The position numbers were made by a program, and so were the translations under genes. The notes beneath the pieces were generated by a model. The model was not told where the DNA came from and made no database searches. It worked only from the letters and a program-made list of their open reading frames with translations. 64,000 bases of DNA from Parasalinivibrio latis. Lineage in GTDB: Bacteria; Pseudomonadota; Gammaproteobacteria; Enterobacterales; Vibrionaceae. The stretch spans positions 1,922,001 to 1,986,000 of the forward strand of contig NZ_CP098812.1 of assembly GCF_036825535.1 (NCBI RefSeq), in the 5' to 3' direction. Below, piece after piece: positions 1 to 7,956 of this stretch; position 1 is the stretch's first letter, and every line of letters starts with the position of its first letter.

Positions 1-1
1 T

Positions 2-586
2 ATTGTTCTGGCTCTGACCGGCTTACTCTTAACACTCCCACTGTTCCCCATTATTGCCTTCGCAATTAAACTGAACAGTCCTGGGCCAGTTATCTACAAA
101 CAACTACGCATCGGAAAATCAATGCCTGATAAAACATTGTTATTCCATATGCTGAAATTCAGAACCATGGTCCGTGATGCAGAAGCACAATCAGGCGCTG
201 TGTGGGCTGGTTCGAATGACCCAAGAATTACGCCGGTAGGACGTTTCTTGAGGAAAACTCGCCTGGATGAATTACCACAGTTTTTCAACGTACTATCGGG
301 AGATATGTCCATTGTAGGCCCCCGGCCTGAACGCCCAGGTTTCTATCAGAAACTGGAGGATGAAATCCCCTATTTCACAGAGAGGACATATGGGGTAATG
401 CCTGGAATAACTGGATTGGCTCAAGTCAAACAGGGATACGATACCTGTATTGATGATGTACGCTCAAAGGTCGGGTTTGACCATAGCTACGCATTGTCTT
501 TGCACTCCCTTCGTAGCTGGCTCTCGATGGATATCTACATCATGATTGCCACCATCTCTGTAATGTTTAATGGGCGCGGCAGGTGA
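2..586 (+). CDS. Bacterial sugar transferase, C-terminal part (5' end off window)
   Basis: This is the cytosolic catalytic part of a polyprenyl-phosphate hexose-1-phosphate transferase (WbaP/WcaJ/Pfam Bac_transf family), which starts exopolysaccharide or O-antigen repeat units on undecaprenyl phosphate. The frame is open from the window edge. The visible part begins in a hydrophobic stretch followed by SPGPVIYKQLRIG, then KFRTM, VGRFLRKTRLDELPQ, NVLSGDMSIVGPRPE and PGITGLAQV, all hallmark blocks of the family, and it ends naturally. A convergent terminator follows. The N-terminal membrane domain lies off the window, so the family branch (galactose, glucose or exosortase-associated type) cannot be told. 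It is probably the last gene of a polysaccharide locus to the left (inference). Confidence 0.93.
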   Translation: MVLALTGLLLTLPLFPIIAFAIKLNSPGPVIYKQLRIGKSMPDKTLLFHMLKFRTMVRDAEAQSGAVWAGSNDPRITPVGRFLRKTRLDELPQFFNVLSGDMSIVGPRPERPGFYQKLEDEIPYFTERTYGVMPGITGLAQVKQGYDTCIDDVRSKVGFDHSYALSLHSLRSWLSMDIYIMIATISVMFNGRGR

Positions 587-602
587 ATTAGAATTTCCCA
601 AT

Positions 603-635
603 AAAAAGGCGGACTCATTTAGCCCGCCTTCCTCG
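603..635. terminator. Bidirectional terminator-like hairpin
   Basis: The arms AAGGCGG and CCGCCTT enclose an 11-nt loop. The hairpin lies between two convergent genes (sugar transferase and cyclophilin), with an A-run on the left side that serves the minus-strand gene. Confidence 0.6.
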
Positions 636-653
636 TAAGCTTTAAAAGTTCTG

Positions 654-1223
654 CTATTTAACGACTTCCATTTTCTCAATCACAATAGGCTTTGTCGGAA
701 TGTCTGCCATACGGCGCATCCTGTCTGATTTGGTGGGGATAGCAGCCATCTTTTCAACAACACTGAAACCTTTAATCACGTGCCCGAATACTGCATATCC
801 AGCTTTGGCGGGTTTCCCGTCAAGGAAGTGGTTGTCGTTGTAATTGATGTAAAACTGACGTGTTGCTGAATCAGGATCCTGTGTGCGAGCCATCGCTACA
901 GATGCTTTGACATTCTGTAAACCGTTATTTGATTCGTTTTTTATCGGCGCATACGTTGGCAACCGGTCGAAGTTTTCGGTAAATCCCCCGCCTTGTGCCA
1001 TAAACCCTGGAATCACACGATGAAAAATGGTGCCTTTATAGCTGCCATCTTTTACATATTTCAGAAAGTTCGCACTGGAAACTGGCGCTTTTTGCTCATC
1101 CAACTTAATGGTGAAAGAACCCAGGTTTGTTGTTACCAGAACATCAGTTGCAGCAGCCGGCAATGCGATAGCAAAACTCAACGATGCGGCTACCAAAAGG
1201 CCCATTGTTTTTATATGACGCAT
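654..1223 (-). CDS. ppiA: Periplasmic peptidyl-prolyl cis-trans isomerase, cyclophilin type
   Basis: This cyclophilin catalyses proline cis-trans isomerisation during protein folding. It has an N-terminal signal peptide (MRHIKTMGLLVAASL, then a hydrophobic core, cleavage near PAAA-TD), so it should act in the periplasm as E. coli PpiA does. The cyclophilin core is clear: FHRVIPGFMAQGGG carries the catalytic Arg and substrate-pocket residues, followed by ASVAMART, RQFYINY and YAVFGHV. The 189-aa length fits PpiA. The ATG start was chosen over an upstream in-frame TTG because AGAGAG sits just before it and the signal peptide begins there. It is transcribed away from the ligase gene that lies upstream of it on the same strand. 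Confidence 0.92.
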   Translation of the reverse strand: MRHIKTMGLLVAASLSFAIALPAAATDVLVTTNLGSFTIKLDEQKAPVSSANFLKYVKDGSYKGTIFHRVIPGFMAQGGGFTENFDRLPTYAPIKNESNNGLQNVKASVAMARTQDPDSATRQFYINYNDNHFLDGKPAKAGYAVFGHVIKGFSVVEKMAAIPTKSDRMRRMADIPTKPIVIEKMEVVK

Positions 1224-1281
1224 AAATTCTCTCTTGTTCGTGGTCAATTGCTAACAAGGATAAGAAGTTGCGTCACACTTG

Positions 1282-2169
1282 TCACTGTAAACCTGTTTGA
1301 TTCGCATGTTGAAATTCACTGGCATTCATATCGGGACGAACGCGCATAAACCTTGCAAAACGGGGCAATCCGCCAGAAGTGTAGCCGTTATATCGGTACG
1401 AAACCACGCTGCCTACCATAGGAGGATTTTTGCGCTCCTCGTCAGTCAGGCCACTTCCGATCCGAAACGTAGAACCCTCCTTATTGACGACGATAAGTGA
1501 CCCAAGTTGTCCACGATATTTTCCTTTCCCTGGAGAATAGCCCACGATCAGGGCCTCTCCGTCCTGTGAGGTTTTTACTTTAAGTAAGTCATCTGAGCGC
1601 CCAACCCGGTAAAAACTGTAGATGTTACGCAGCATCAAACCTTCGCCGCCCTGCTCTTCCACGTTATTCAGCAATAATGACAGCTCATGCGAGGAAACAA
1701 GCGACTTATGTTCGACAAGTTCCACTGCGTTGACATCTAATTCTTCTATTATCAGCTTTGCAGCCTGATAGCGTTGCAAAAACGGAATATTTTCACCAGG
1801 CATGTCAAAAACCATAAACCGGATGTTTTTCCATGCTTCATCATCGGGGATATCATCCAAGACTGTGGATGTTACACGGTGGAAATTCCCTCTCCCAGCC
1901 CACAGTTCACCATCCAGCGGTACATCAGGCAACGCCGAGACGAACCAATCTGGTGCATGAATTGAGTTCCCTGTTCGTGTCAGTAACTCACTTCCTGTCC
2001 ACAATGCCCTGACACCATCGAGCTTTTCACTGACCCAGTAGTTAGAGATATCCTTTGATGAGCTGTAGTTTTCCGCAAGGGCAACAATGGGTTCTTGTGT
2101 AGAAGCGTATAGTTCCTGAGAGATTGGAACAACGATAAGCGCAAGTGGTAAATAACGGAGTGAGGTCAT
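1282..2169 (-). CDS. Exported ATP-dependent DNA ligase (Lig E type)
   Basis: This is a small ATP-dependent DNA ligase that seals nicks by way of an adenylated lysine. Motif I is SEKLDGVRA with the nucleophile at Lys49, motif III is LDGELW, motif IV is EGLMLR and motif V is LLKVK, followed by an OB-fold region (IVGYSPGKGKYRGQLGSL). The 295-aa length and the N-terminal hydrophobic leader (residues 5-22) match the periplasmic Lig E family of Gram-negative bacteria, which has been discussed in relation to DNA uptake and extracellular DNA. It has no added domains. The ATG is preceded by GAGGG. It is probably a single-gene unit. The exported location is inferred from the leader. Confidence 0.93.
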   Translation of the reverse strand: MTSLRYLPLALIVVPISQELYASTQEPIVALAENYSSSKDISNYWVSEKLDGVRALWTGSELLTRTGNSIHAPDWFVSALPDVPLDGELWAGRGNFHRVTSTVLDDIPDDEAWKNIRFMVFDMPGENIPFLQRYQAAKLIIEELDVNAVELVEHKSLVSSHELSLLLNNVEEQGGEGLMLRNIYSFYRVGRSDDLLKVKTSQDGEALIVGYSPGKGKYRGQLGSLIVVNKEGSTFRIGSGLTDEERKNPPMVGSVVSYRYNGYTSGGLPRFARFMRVRPDMNASEFQHANQTGLQ

Positions 2170-2398
2170 GGAAAACCCTCTGATTGTGAACCTGTTACAA
2201 GTTCACTCCTATTATGTTCAATAACAGAAATCTCATTAGTATCCATAGGAGTCAGATCTCTTTTTCCTTCGTATCAATGTAAAAAAGAATTCAAGAAACC
2301 GGACACGGCGCATCAAGCAAGTAGGACTAAGTTGGTTTTCGGGAAAAAATCGACTTATCAAACAGTTTCCCTCAGTACGACAAAAAGAATGAGGTGAA

Positions 2399-2425
2399 CA
2401 TGCCAGCCAATAACTGGCTGGCATG
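2399..2425 (-). terminator. Perfect 11-bp hairpin after the glycoside hydrolase gene
   Basis: CATGCCAGCCA and its exact reverse complement are separated by a 5-nt loop, 10 bp beyond the stop codon of the glycoside-hydrolase-like gene. The following T-tract is weak (TTCACCTC), but position and stem strength fit a terminator of the long minus-strand operon. Confidence 0.65.
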
Positions 2426-2434
2426 ACTAAATAT

Positions 2435-4492
2435 TTAGTTTTGATATTCCCGCCACAGTGAAAATAGTGTTTGATCAACTTTCAGAAGATAGGCTGATGT
2501 TGTATCTGACCCTTCAAAACTTACACCTGAAGGCATAATCATATATTGGGGTACGCCATCTTTCATCAGAGGTTGAGGACGCTCAAACTTCCAACTTCCA
2601 TAGTGTACCTTCGGTGTATACTGAGCAACTAGCGAGGGCGGTATATATTCAACGGGCCTTTTGAAGCCTTTTTCTTTAACATTGAATTTATTCCCACCGT
2701 CTGTTGAAACCCAAAGCAATCCTGCTCCAGATTGTATAATGCCGTGATTATCTGTTGTTAACAGATAAATCTTACCATCAAGTTCAAATACATACCCATC
2801 CTCAACAGTGGCACCACCATCAGCGATAGTATCTTTCCTAATTGTATAAGGTCCGGTCAATTTATTAGATTCAGCCAAACCATATGTAGCATAACTTTTA
2901 CCTGTCACCGGATCTTTATATCCACTTTTGAAATATAAATGGTAAGGCTTATCGTCATTAGGATTACTTACTTTTAAAAAGGCCGAATTAACAATAGTTT
3001 TGCTGCCATACGTCCAGTTATTCGGATCTGTAGATGCTGTAAGAATACGTCCACTCTCACCTTGATCAACCCAAGGGCCATATAGTGAATCAGACGTCTT
3101 CATTCCCATGTTTTGTACAAATTCACCGCCGTTATTTGCTATGTAAAAGAGCGTATAAACACCATCTACTTTTTTGATTTCCGGATTACAAGCTGCTCGA
3201 TAGTTCCAATCACCTGCGACAAATGTACCATCTGCTGCCACATCACTGTATACAAATTCCTCTTCTGGTGAATTTGCCACGTAATGAATTACTTGGGCGT
3301 TAGTACGCCAACCCTGATCAAACCGAACTACCGCATCCGTTCGGCAAACAAAAGCATGAACCTTACCATCTTCATCAAAAATTGAGGATACGCCCCAAAC
3401 ATGGTAACTAGGTTCACTTATTGCTATATCAACATATGACAACGTATCTGCAAACGTACCTTGCGCAAGAACCTTGCCCTCTATTTCAACTTCAGCGATC
3501 TGGAGAATACCCTCATGCGCTAGTTGAATACGAACGTATCTACCGTCTACGTCCATTTCAGACAAAACGTTTTGACCTACAGGTCCTTCTATATATTTGG
3601 ACCACACCTGAGCGTTATCTTTTAAATCATCGAAAGATTGATCGAAGAAAGGTTTTTTAGATACAAAGATATAGAAGTCACGCAACCTGTTTGAACAACA
3701 ATCGGTACGGTTCCATATATTAACCGTCCGTATATTTGAATAGTTAAAAAGGTCAAATTCTATATATGGATTATGTTCCAGTTGTGTTATCGCCACGGTG
3801 TCGCCATACCAACTACCATTCGCACTTCCATTTGAAAGGAACTGACCATCATGAGCATTTTCCGGGCCGCTGTCGGTAATGTTATTTTTAAAGACGCTCG
3901 AAGATGTAGACTTTGATTCTTTCGTCAACAATTTCTCTCGTCCAAATACACGGATTTCAGCAACCTCTATCGTTTTATGTTCACTTGAAGGTGGGTGCTG
4001 AATGCGAATAAATTTTGTCTTTTCTCCTAGGATAAATACCTTTCTAACCGCTGAGAAGTCGCCAATTGTTTGGGCATTTACATTTTCATCGTTCAGGATT
4101 TGAGAAAAGCTACGTCCCTCAAATGGCGTTTCCGAGAAAAATACGTATGCTCCTTTTAGTCTGTTAGTACAACAATCTGTCCTTCTCCAAACCTCAATCG
4201 ACTCGACTGTAGCCGGGTATTTTAGCTCAAGTTCAAGCCAAGGGCTTGATTCAAACGCAGTGACGGATACGGCATTTTGGTACACGCTTCCGTTGAATAA
4301 CCCATCTGATGTTTTCAGATTATCGGTAGCATTTTGAGCACCAAATTGCAGTTCATTGTTTTTAAAAGTCGACGATTGATATACTTTTGCACTAGATGTA
4401 ATATCTTCCACCACTTCAGAAGCAAACGCATTCGTACTCAAGAAGAATAACAATGTCATTCCCAGAGTTTTTAACATTTCCATGTACTTCAT
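2435..4492 (-). CDS. Secreted glycoside-hydrolase-like protein with two F5/8-type carbohydrate-binding domains
   Basis: This 685-aa protein has a signal peptide (hydrophobic residues 10-24, cleavage near AFA-SE). Two discoidin-like (F5/8 type C, CBM32-like) domains follow at about 30-180 and 190-335. Both contain the paralogous blocks WRTDCCTNRL and WNRTDCCSNRL and end in an IRxFGRE or VEIEGK strand. Residues of about 345-685 look like a five-bladed propeller of the GH43/GH117 type: VWGVSSIFDEDGKVHAF, ACNPEIKKVDGVYTLFYI and TVEDGYVFELDGKIYLLTT. It probably trims algal or host polysaccharide outside the cell and feeds the adjacent sugar importer. The exact GH family and sugar specificity are not readable. 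The gene looks more AT-rich than its neighbours. SD AAGGAG lies 10 nt upstream of the start. Confidence 0.8.
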   Translation of the reverse strand: MKYMEMLKTLGMTLLFFLSTNAFASEVVEDITSSAKVYQSSTFKNNELQFGAQNATDNLKTSDGLFNGSVYQNAVSVTAFESSPWLELELKYPATVESIEVWRRTDCCTNRLKGAYVFFSETPFEGRSFSQILNDENVNAQTIGDFSAVRKVFILGEKTKFIRIQHPPSSEHKTIEVAEIRVFGREKLLTKESKSTSSSVFKNNITDSGPENAHDGQFLSNGSANGSWYGDTVAITQLEHNPYIEFDLFNYSNIRTVNIWNRTDCCSNRLRDFYIFVSKKPFFDQSFDDLKDNAQVWSKYIEGPVGQNVLSEMDVDGRYVRIQLAHEGILQIAEVEIEGKVLAQGTFADTLSYVDIAISEPSYHVWGVSSIFDEDGKVHAFVCRTDAVVRFDQGWRTNAQVIHYVANSPEEEFVYSDVAADGTFVAGDWNYRAACNPEIKKVDGVYTLFYIANNGGEFVQNMGMKTSDSLYGPWVDQGESGRILTASTDPNNWTYGSKTIVNSAFLKVSNPNDDKPYHLYFKSGYKDPVTGKSYATYGLAESNKLTGPYTIRKDTIADGGATVEDGYVFELDGKIYLLTTDNHGIIQSGAGLLWVSTDGGNKFNVKEKGFKRPVEYIPPSLVAQYTPKVHYGSWKFERPQPLMKDGVPQYMIMPSGVSFEGSDTTSAYLLKVDQTLFSLWREYQN

Positions 4493-4572
4493 AAGTTAAG
4501 CACTCCTTTAGGAGATAATAGGTAAGTAAGCGTTCTCCTAGCCGTTCCAACTATATTTGTTATTTTATTTAA

Positions 4573-5691
4573 TTATTTTTGGTTGATTGTACAAATGGTC
4601 GAACCGTCAATCAGATCCCAATCAAGTTCAATGCCAAGACCGGGAGTTTCGGGCAAAGAAGCAAAACCACCTGAAACAGGCAGCGATGCTTTAAGCCCAA
4701 AATCGAAGGTTTCCAGTGGCCACAACAATTCAAGGTAACTGTTGTTCTGGATAGCACCACAAAGGTGCATGTTTACCATCTCCAGAGGATGGAAAATGGT
4801 TGAATGTAATTCGCAATTCATATTGAAAGACTCTGCTAACCGGGCAGTTTTTAGTACACCGGTAACGCCTCCTGACCAGGACACATCTGCCCGAACAGCG
4901 TCCAGGACATCGGCTTTGATGCATTCAGCGACAGAGTAAGGGTGTTCGGCGATGACTTCCGCGCCTACCAAAGGAATAGAGAGGTTTTCCCGCAAGCGCT
5001 TGAGCATGGTCAATGCAGCATCCGGAAGTGGCTCTTCCAACCATGCGTAATTGAGTCGCTCAAGCGCCCGACCCAGCGACAACGCTTGCTGGTAGCCATA
5101 AGGTGCCACAGGGTCTGACATTAAGGTAAAATCAGGTCCCACCGCCTCACGAACCGCTTGATGAATCTCGATATCTTCGTTTACAGAGTTACCGGGAGGG
5201 TGAATTTTATAAGCGTGTAAGCCGGCATTTTTTACTTCCAATGCCTCGCGCGCGTATTCTTCAGCGCTATCCAGAACCAGTGACGAGGCATAAACCGGGA
5301 TATCTTTCCTGAATCCCCCTATATATTGCCACAGCGGTTGTTTGGCATGCTGGGATGCCAGCAACCACAGGCAGATATCAACAGGGCCATAACTATAAAC
5401 GGGAAGGTGGTGCCACCACCGGTTAGCAGTTCGCCATTCATGCCAGATCTGTTCACGGTTCAGAGCGTTCTTCCCTCGCAAAAAGGTAGCGAATGCCGAA
5501 AATGACAGATGACCGGCACCTATAGCTGACTTACCGGCAAATCCGAACATTGACGCTGTTCGGCCGCACTCCGTGGTCAGTGTTACAACAAGAAATTCCA
5601 GAGAGCCGTCGCTGGTAGACTTTAACTTGCCGTTCGCAAACCCATCCGGCAGATGGCGGCAACACCGTATCGAAACATCCTTGATTATCAT
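4573..5691 (-). CDS. Enolase-superfamily sugar-acid dehydratase (mandelate racemase-like), copy A
   Basis: Members of this superfamily remove the alpha-proton of a sugar acid and eliminate water to give a 2-keto-3-deoxy acid. The 372-aa protein has the capping domain and then a TIM barrel with the visible catalytic set: Lys162 and His164 in YKIHPPG, Mg ligands Asp193, Glu219 or Glu220 (WLEEPLPD) and Glu245 (VGAEVIAEH), Asp269 and His296 (CELHST). The KxH rather than KxK motif sets it apart from the second enolase-family gene at 15.8 kb. The 372-aa length is short for the roughly 440-aa fuconate dehydratases, so its substrate is open. An attenuator-like hairpin separates it from the UxaA-type gene upstream. 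SD GAGGAAA precedes the ATG. Confidence 0.85.
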   Translation of the reverse strand: MIIKDVSIRCCRHLPDGFANGKLKSTSDGSLEFLVVTLTTECGRTASMFGFAGKSAIGAGHLSFSAFATFLRGKNALNREQIWHEWRTANRWWHHLPVYSYGPVDICLWLLASQHAKQPLWQYIGGFRKDIPVYASSLVLDSAEEYAREALEVKNAGLHAYKIHPPGNSVNEDIEIHQAVREAVGPDFTLMSDPVAPYGYQQALSLGRALERLNYAWLEEPLPDAALTMLKRLRENLSIPLVGAEVIAEHPYSVAECIKADVLDAVRADVSWSGGVTGVLKTARLAESFNMNCELHSTIFHPLEMVNMHLCGAIQNNSYLELLWPLETFDFGLKASLPVSGGFASLPETPGLGIELDWDLIDGSTICTINQK

Positions 5692-5761
5692 TGTGACTAT
5701 TTCCTCAATTGTTTTTTAAGTCACGGAAGCAAAGTAAGTTTGTGAAAAAAAGGAAATAAAA

Positions 5762-5793
5762 AGGGTGCAGCTAAATCAACATGCATACACCCT
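5762..5793 (-). terminator. Intra-operon terminator/attenuator-like hairpin
   Basis: On the minus strand AGGGTG pairs with CACCCT around a 20-nt loop and is followed by a T-rich run. It lies in the 138-bp gap between the UxaA-type gene and enolase copy A, so distal genes are probably transcribed at a lower level or from their own promoter. Confidence 0.5.
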
Positions 5794-5829
5794 ACGGAAA
5801 ACACATCCAAGAGAGGACAAAACACAGAA

Positions 5830-7002
5830 CTATTTATAAGTAATCAGACACTCCCGGTGACCAAGCGATTCAGATTTGCTCTTATTACCGCTTGCTACTT
5901 CAAGGACCTTCTCAACGATTTCGTCACCAACGGCCTCAAGTGAATCTCCATGAAGGATTTTGCCCGCATTGATATCCATATCATGCTCCATGCGAGCGTA
6001 AGTGTCCGGGTTTGCACACACTTTGATAACCGGAGAAACGGCTGAACCGACAACAGAACCCCGCCCAGTTGTGAACAACACCATATGGGCTCCACTGGCA
6101 ATAAGTTCGGTAATTTCTGCATTGTCGGCAATATTGGGGAATCCGAAACGAACCTCGCCGTCTGGCACGACATCCATCAGCCAAAGGCCGGGATTAGATG
6201 GCACTTCACCCGGAGCAACAATCCCCTGGATTTTGCGGGAACCACTTTTGTTGTAAGCACCCAGAGACTTTTCTTCAATGGTGGAAAGTCCCCCATCTGC
6301 GTTCCCCGGAGCAAAACTTGCGAACCCAAGCACCTGGTAGTAACCGGCAGCCTTTTCGACAGAGGCAACCAGCGCTTTGGCAACATCATCATTAACCGCT
6401 CTCGATGCCATATCCTGCTCGCACCCGATTAATTCGCCCGTTTCCTCAAACACACACGTTGCACCGGCATCAACCAACTTATCGAACGCGACACCAACAG
6501 CAGGGTTTGCGGTAACGCCGGAGGTCCCATCGGAACCACCACAAATAGTTGCTACAGACAAATCACTGATCGCCATTGGCACCATAGGCACGTTGTCGAT
6601 CTCTTTGAGAATATCGGCCACCCACTCCCGGCCAAGCTCAATCGCCTTTTCAGTACCGCCAACATCTTGAATGCTAATAGAAGTTGCCGGGCGACCGCTT
6701 TCCAATACCAGTTTTTCGATGCGCTCCCGGTTCATACTTTCACAGCCCAAAGAGACCAGAAGTACAGCACCTACATTGGGATGTGTTGCCAGTTGGGAAA
6801 GGATCCTTTCTGCATGGCCATTGGGATAACACCCGGGAAAACCGATTTCATGTACGCGACCTTCTGTTTCAGCATCTTGCTCAAAGGGGGTCACAATACG
6901 ATTGGCCACAAATTTTGAACACTCAACAAGGTATGCAACAGCTACGACGTTTCGAATGCCCTTTCGCCCATCAGAACGCAGGTAACCTTTGAATTCAGCC
7001 AT
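5830..7002 (-). CDS. UxaA/altronate dehydratase-type large subunit (candidate L-fuconate dehydratase)
   Basis: This is a 390-aa stand-alone C-terminal domain of the UxaA/GarD/SuyB family, which dehydrates sugar acids. It opens with FKGYLRSDGRKGIRNVVAV, and contains GFPGCYPNGHAERIL, GCESMNRERIEKLV, ICGGSDGTSGVTANPAVG, ETGELIGCE and FTTGRGSVVGSAVSPVIKV, all typical of the family. The N-terminal SAF domain is a separate gene directly upstream, overlapping by 8 bp, so the two should form a two-subunit enzyme. In the Campylobacter jejuni fucose locus a similarly split UxaA pair is assigned as L-fuconate dehydratase. Two-subunit sulfolactate sulfo-lyase (SuyAB) is the alternative, but the context argues for a sugar acid. 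The start ATG was chosen 8 nt after a strong AAAGGAGG. Confidence 0.87.
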   Translation of the reverse strand: MAEFKGYLRSDGRKGIRNVVAVAYLVECSKFVANRIVTPFEQDAETEGRVHEIGFPGCYPNGHAERILSQLATHPNVGAVLLVSLGCESMNRERIEKLVLESGRPATSISIQDVGGTEKAIELGREWVADILKEIDNVPMVPMAISDLSVATICGGSDGTSGVTANPAVGVAFDKLVDAGATCVFEETGELIGCEQDMASRAVNDDVAKALVASVEKAAGYYQVLGFASFAPGNADGGLSTIEEKSLGAYNKSGSRKIQGIVAPGEVPSNPGLWLMDVVPDGEVRFGFPNIADNAEITELIASGAHMVLFTTGRGSVVGSAVSPVIKVCANPDTYARMEHDMDINAGKILHGDSLEAVGDEIVEKVLEVASGNKSKSESLGHRECLITYK

Positions 7003-7300
7003 GTTTAGCACCTCCTTTCATGTGGGATGCGATATACAGGCTGCCCACGTTGTGTGTGTGTAGCTGGCTTCCCTTTAAAGTGTCATTTGTACATTCACCA
7101 ATCGTCATGCCGCATTTGATAACCACGTCACCTTGTGACATCGATACACGTGCAAGCTTGTGGCCGACAGGCGTGTCTTTGTCGATTAAGACGTTTTCAC
7201 CATCAATTTCTACCGTCTCTCCGGCATTAAAATAGCGGCAAGTAACCAATACGTTATCGCCCTCCCTCAGAAGAAGGAGGTCACGTTGCTGTTTTTTCAT
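6995..7300 (-). CDS. SAF-domain small subunit of the UxaA-type dehydratase
   Basis: This 101-aa protein corresponds to the N-terminal SAF domain of altronate/galactarate dehydratases, or to the small subunit in split enzymes such as SuyA. Visible features are the family-typical GHKLARVSM and GDVVIKCGMTIGECT, then LHTHNVGS near the C-terminus. It overlaps the large-subunit gene and follows the RraA-like gene by only 8 bp, so the three should be co-translated. It has no signal peptide and is cytosolic. The split arrangement argues for a dedicated heteromeric enzyme. Confidence 0.87.
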   Translation of the reverse strand: MKKQQRDLLLLREGDNVLVTCRYFNAGETVEIDGENVLIDKDTPVGHKLARVSMSQGDVVIKCGMTIGECTNDTLKGSQLHTHNVGSLYIASHMKGGAKHG

Positions 7301-7308
7301 TATTTAAC

Positions 7309-7956
7309 CTAAAATTTACCGTATGTAAGATAAGCTTTCTGGGCATCCATACCTGCCAAAATGGCAGTACGGACTTTGTTTTCTACTTGTGTTGCATCAA
7401 ATGCGGCTTTTGCAATTTGCAGCGCTTTTTCTTTGGGGATCCGGATGACACCATCGTCATCCGCCAAAATATAATCACCCGGGTGGATCAACACATCCCC
7501 AATTGTTATCGGCACATCAAAACCGGTAGGTTTCCAATATCCCACCACATCACAAGGTGTTGAGAGATGATGGAAAACCGGGAGTCCAATCTTCCTGATA
7601 AAACTGACATCCCTGATCGCACCATCCACCACGCAGCCTAATATGCCCTTGGATTGAAGCGTTTCTGCCGACAACTCTCCCATGTGGGCAACGGAGTCGT
7701 CATGTGGTTGGCTTATCCAAATATGTCCGGGTTTGGCCTTGGACAGTAAACCAGTCCATTCGACCAAGCTTTCATGTTCACCCATTGAAGTGTCTACAAC
7801 GCCTTCGATAGTAAACACGGGGCCGGCAAGTACAGTACCGTCAGTCAACGGTCTCAGGTAACGGGGTAAAACATAGTTGCTTTCCCCCATTTCCCTCATC
7901 ACGTCGTTCATGACACCGGTATAGCACTGGGTTAAAAGCTGTGTGGTGGAATCCAT
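7309..7956 (-). CDS. RraA-like protein (possible 2-keto-acid aldolase or decarboxylase)
   Basis: This 215-aa protein belongs to the RraA/HMG-aldolase fold family (often misannotated as demethylmenaquinone methyltransferase). Known members are class II pyruvate aldolases, oxaloacetate decarboxylases or the RNase E inhibitor RraA. It has the metal- and pyruvate-site pattern GELSAE (residues 93-98), then DGAIRD with Arg115 and Asp116, and the late DGVIRIP block. Its position between the importer ATPase (end to end with no gap) and the split UxaA dehydratase suggests it cleaves the 2-keto-3-deoxy acid made by that dehydratase to pyruvate and an aldehyde. That role is inference. It is longer than E. 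coli RraA (about 161 aa), which favours an enzyme over a RNase E regulator. Confidence 0.82.
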   Translation of the reverse strand: MDSTTQLLTQCYTGVMNDVMREMGESNYVLPRYLRPLTDGTVLAGPVFTIEGVVDTSMGEHESLVEWTGLLSKAKPGHIWISQPHDDSVAHMGELSAETLQSKGILGCVVDGAIRDVSFIRKIGLPVFHHLSTPCDVVGYWKPTGFDVPITIGDVLIHPGDYILADDDGVIRIPKEKALQIAKAAFDATQVENKVRTAILAGMDAQKAYLTYGKF

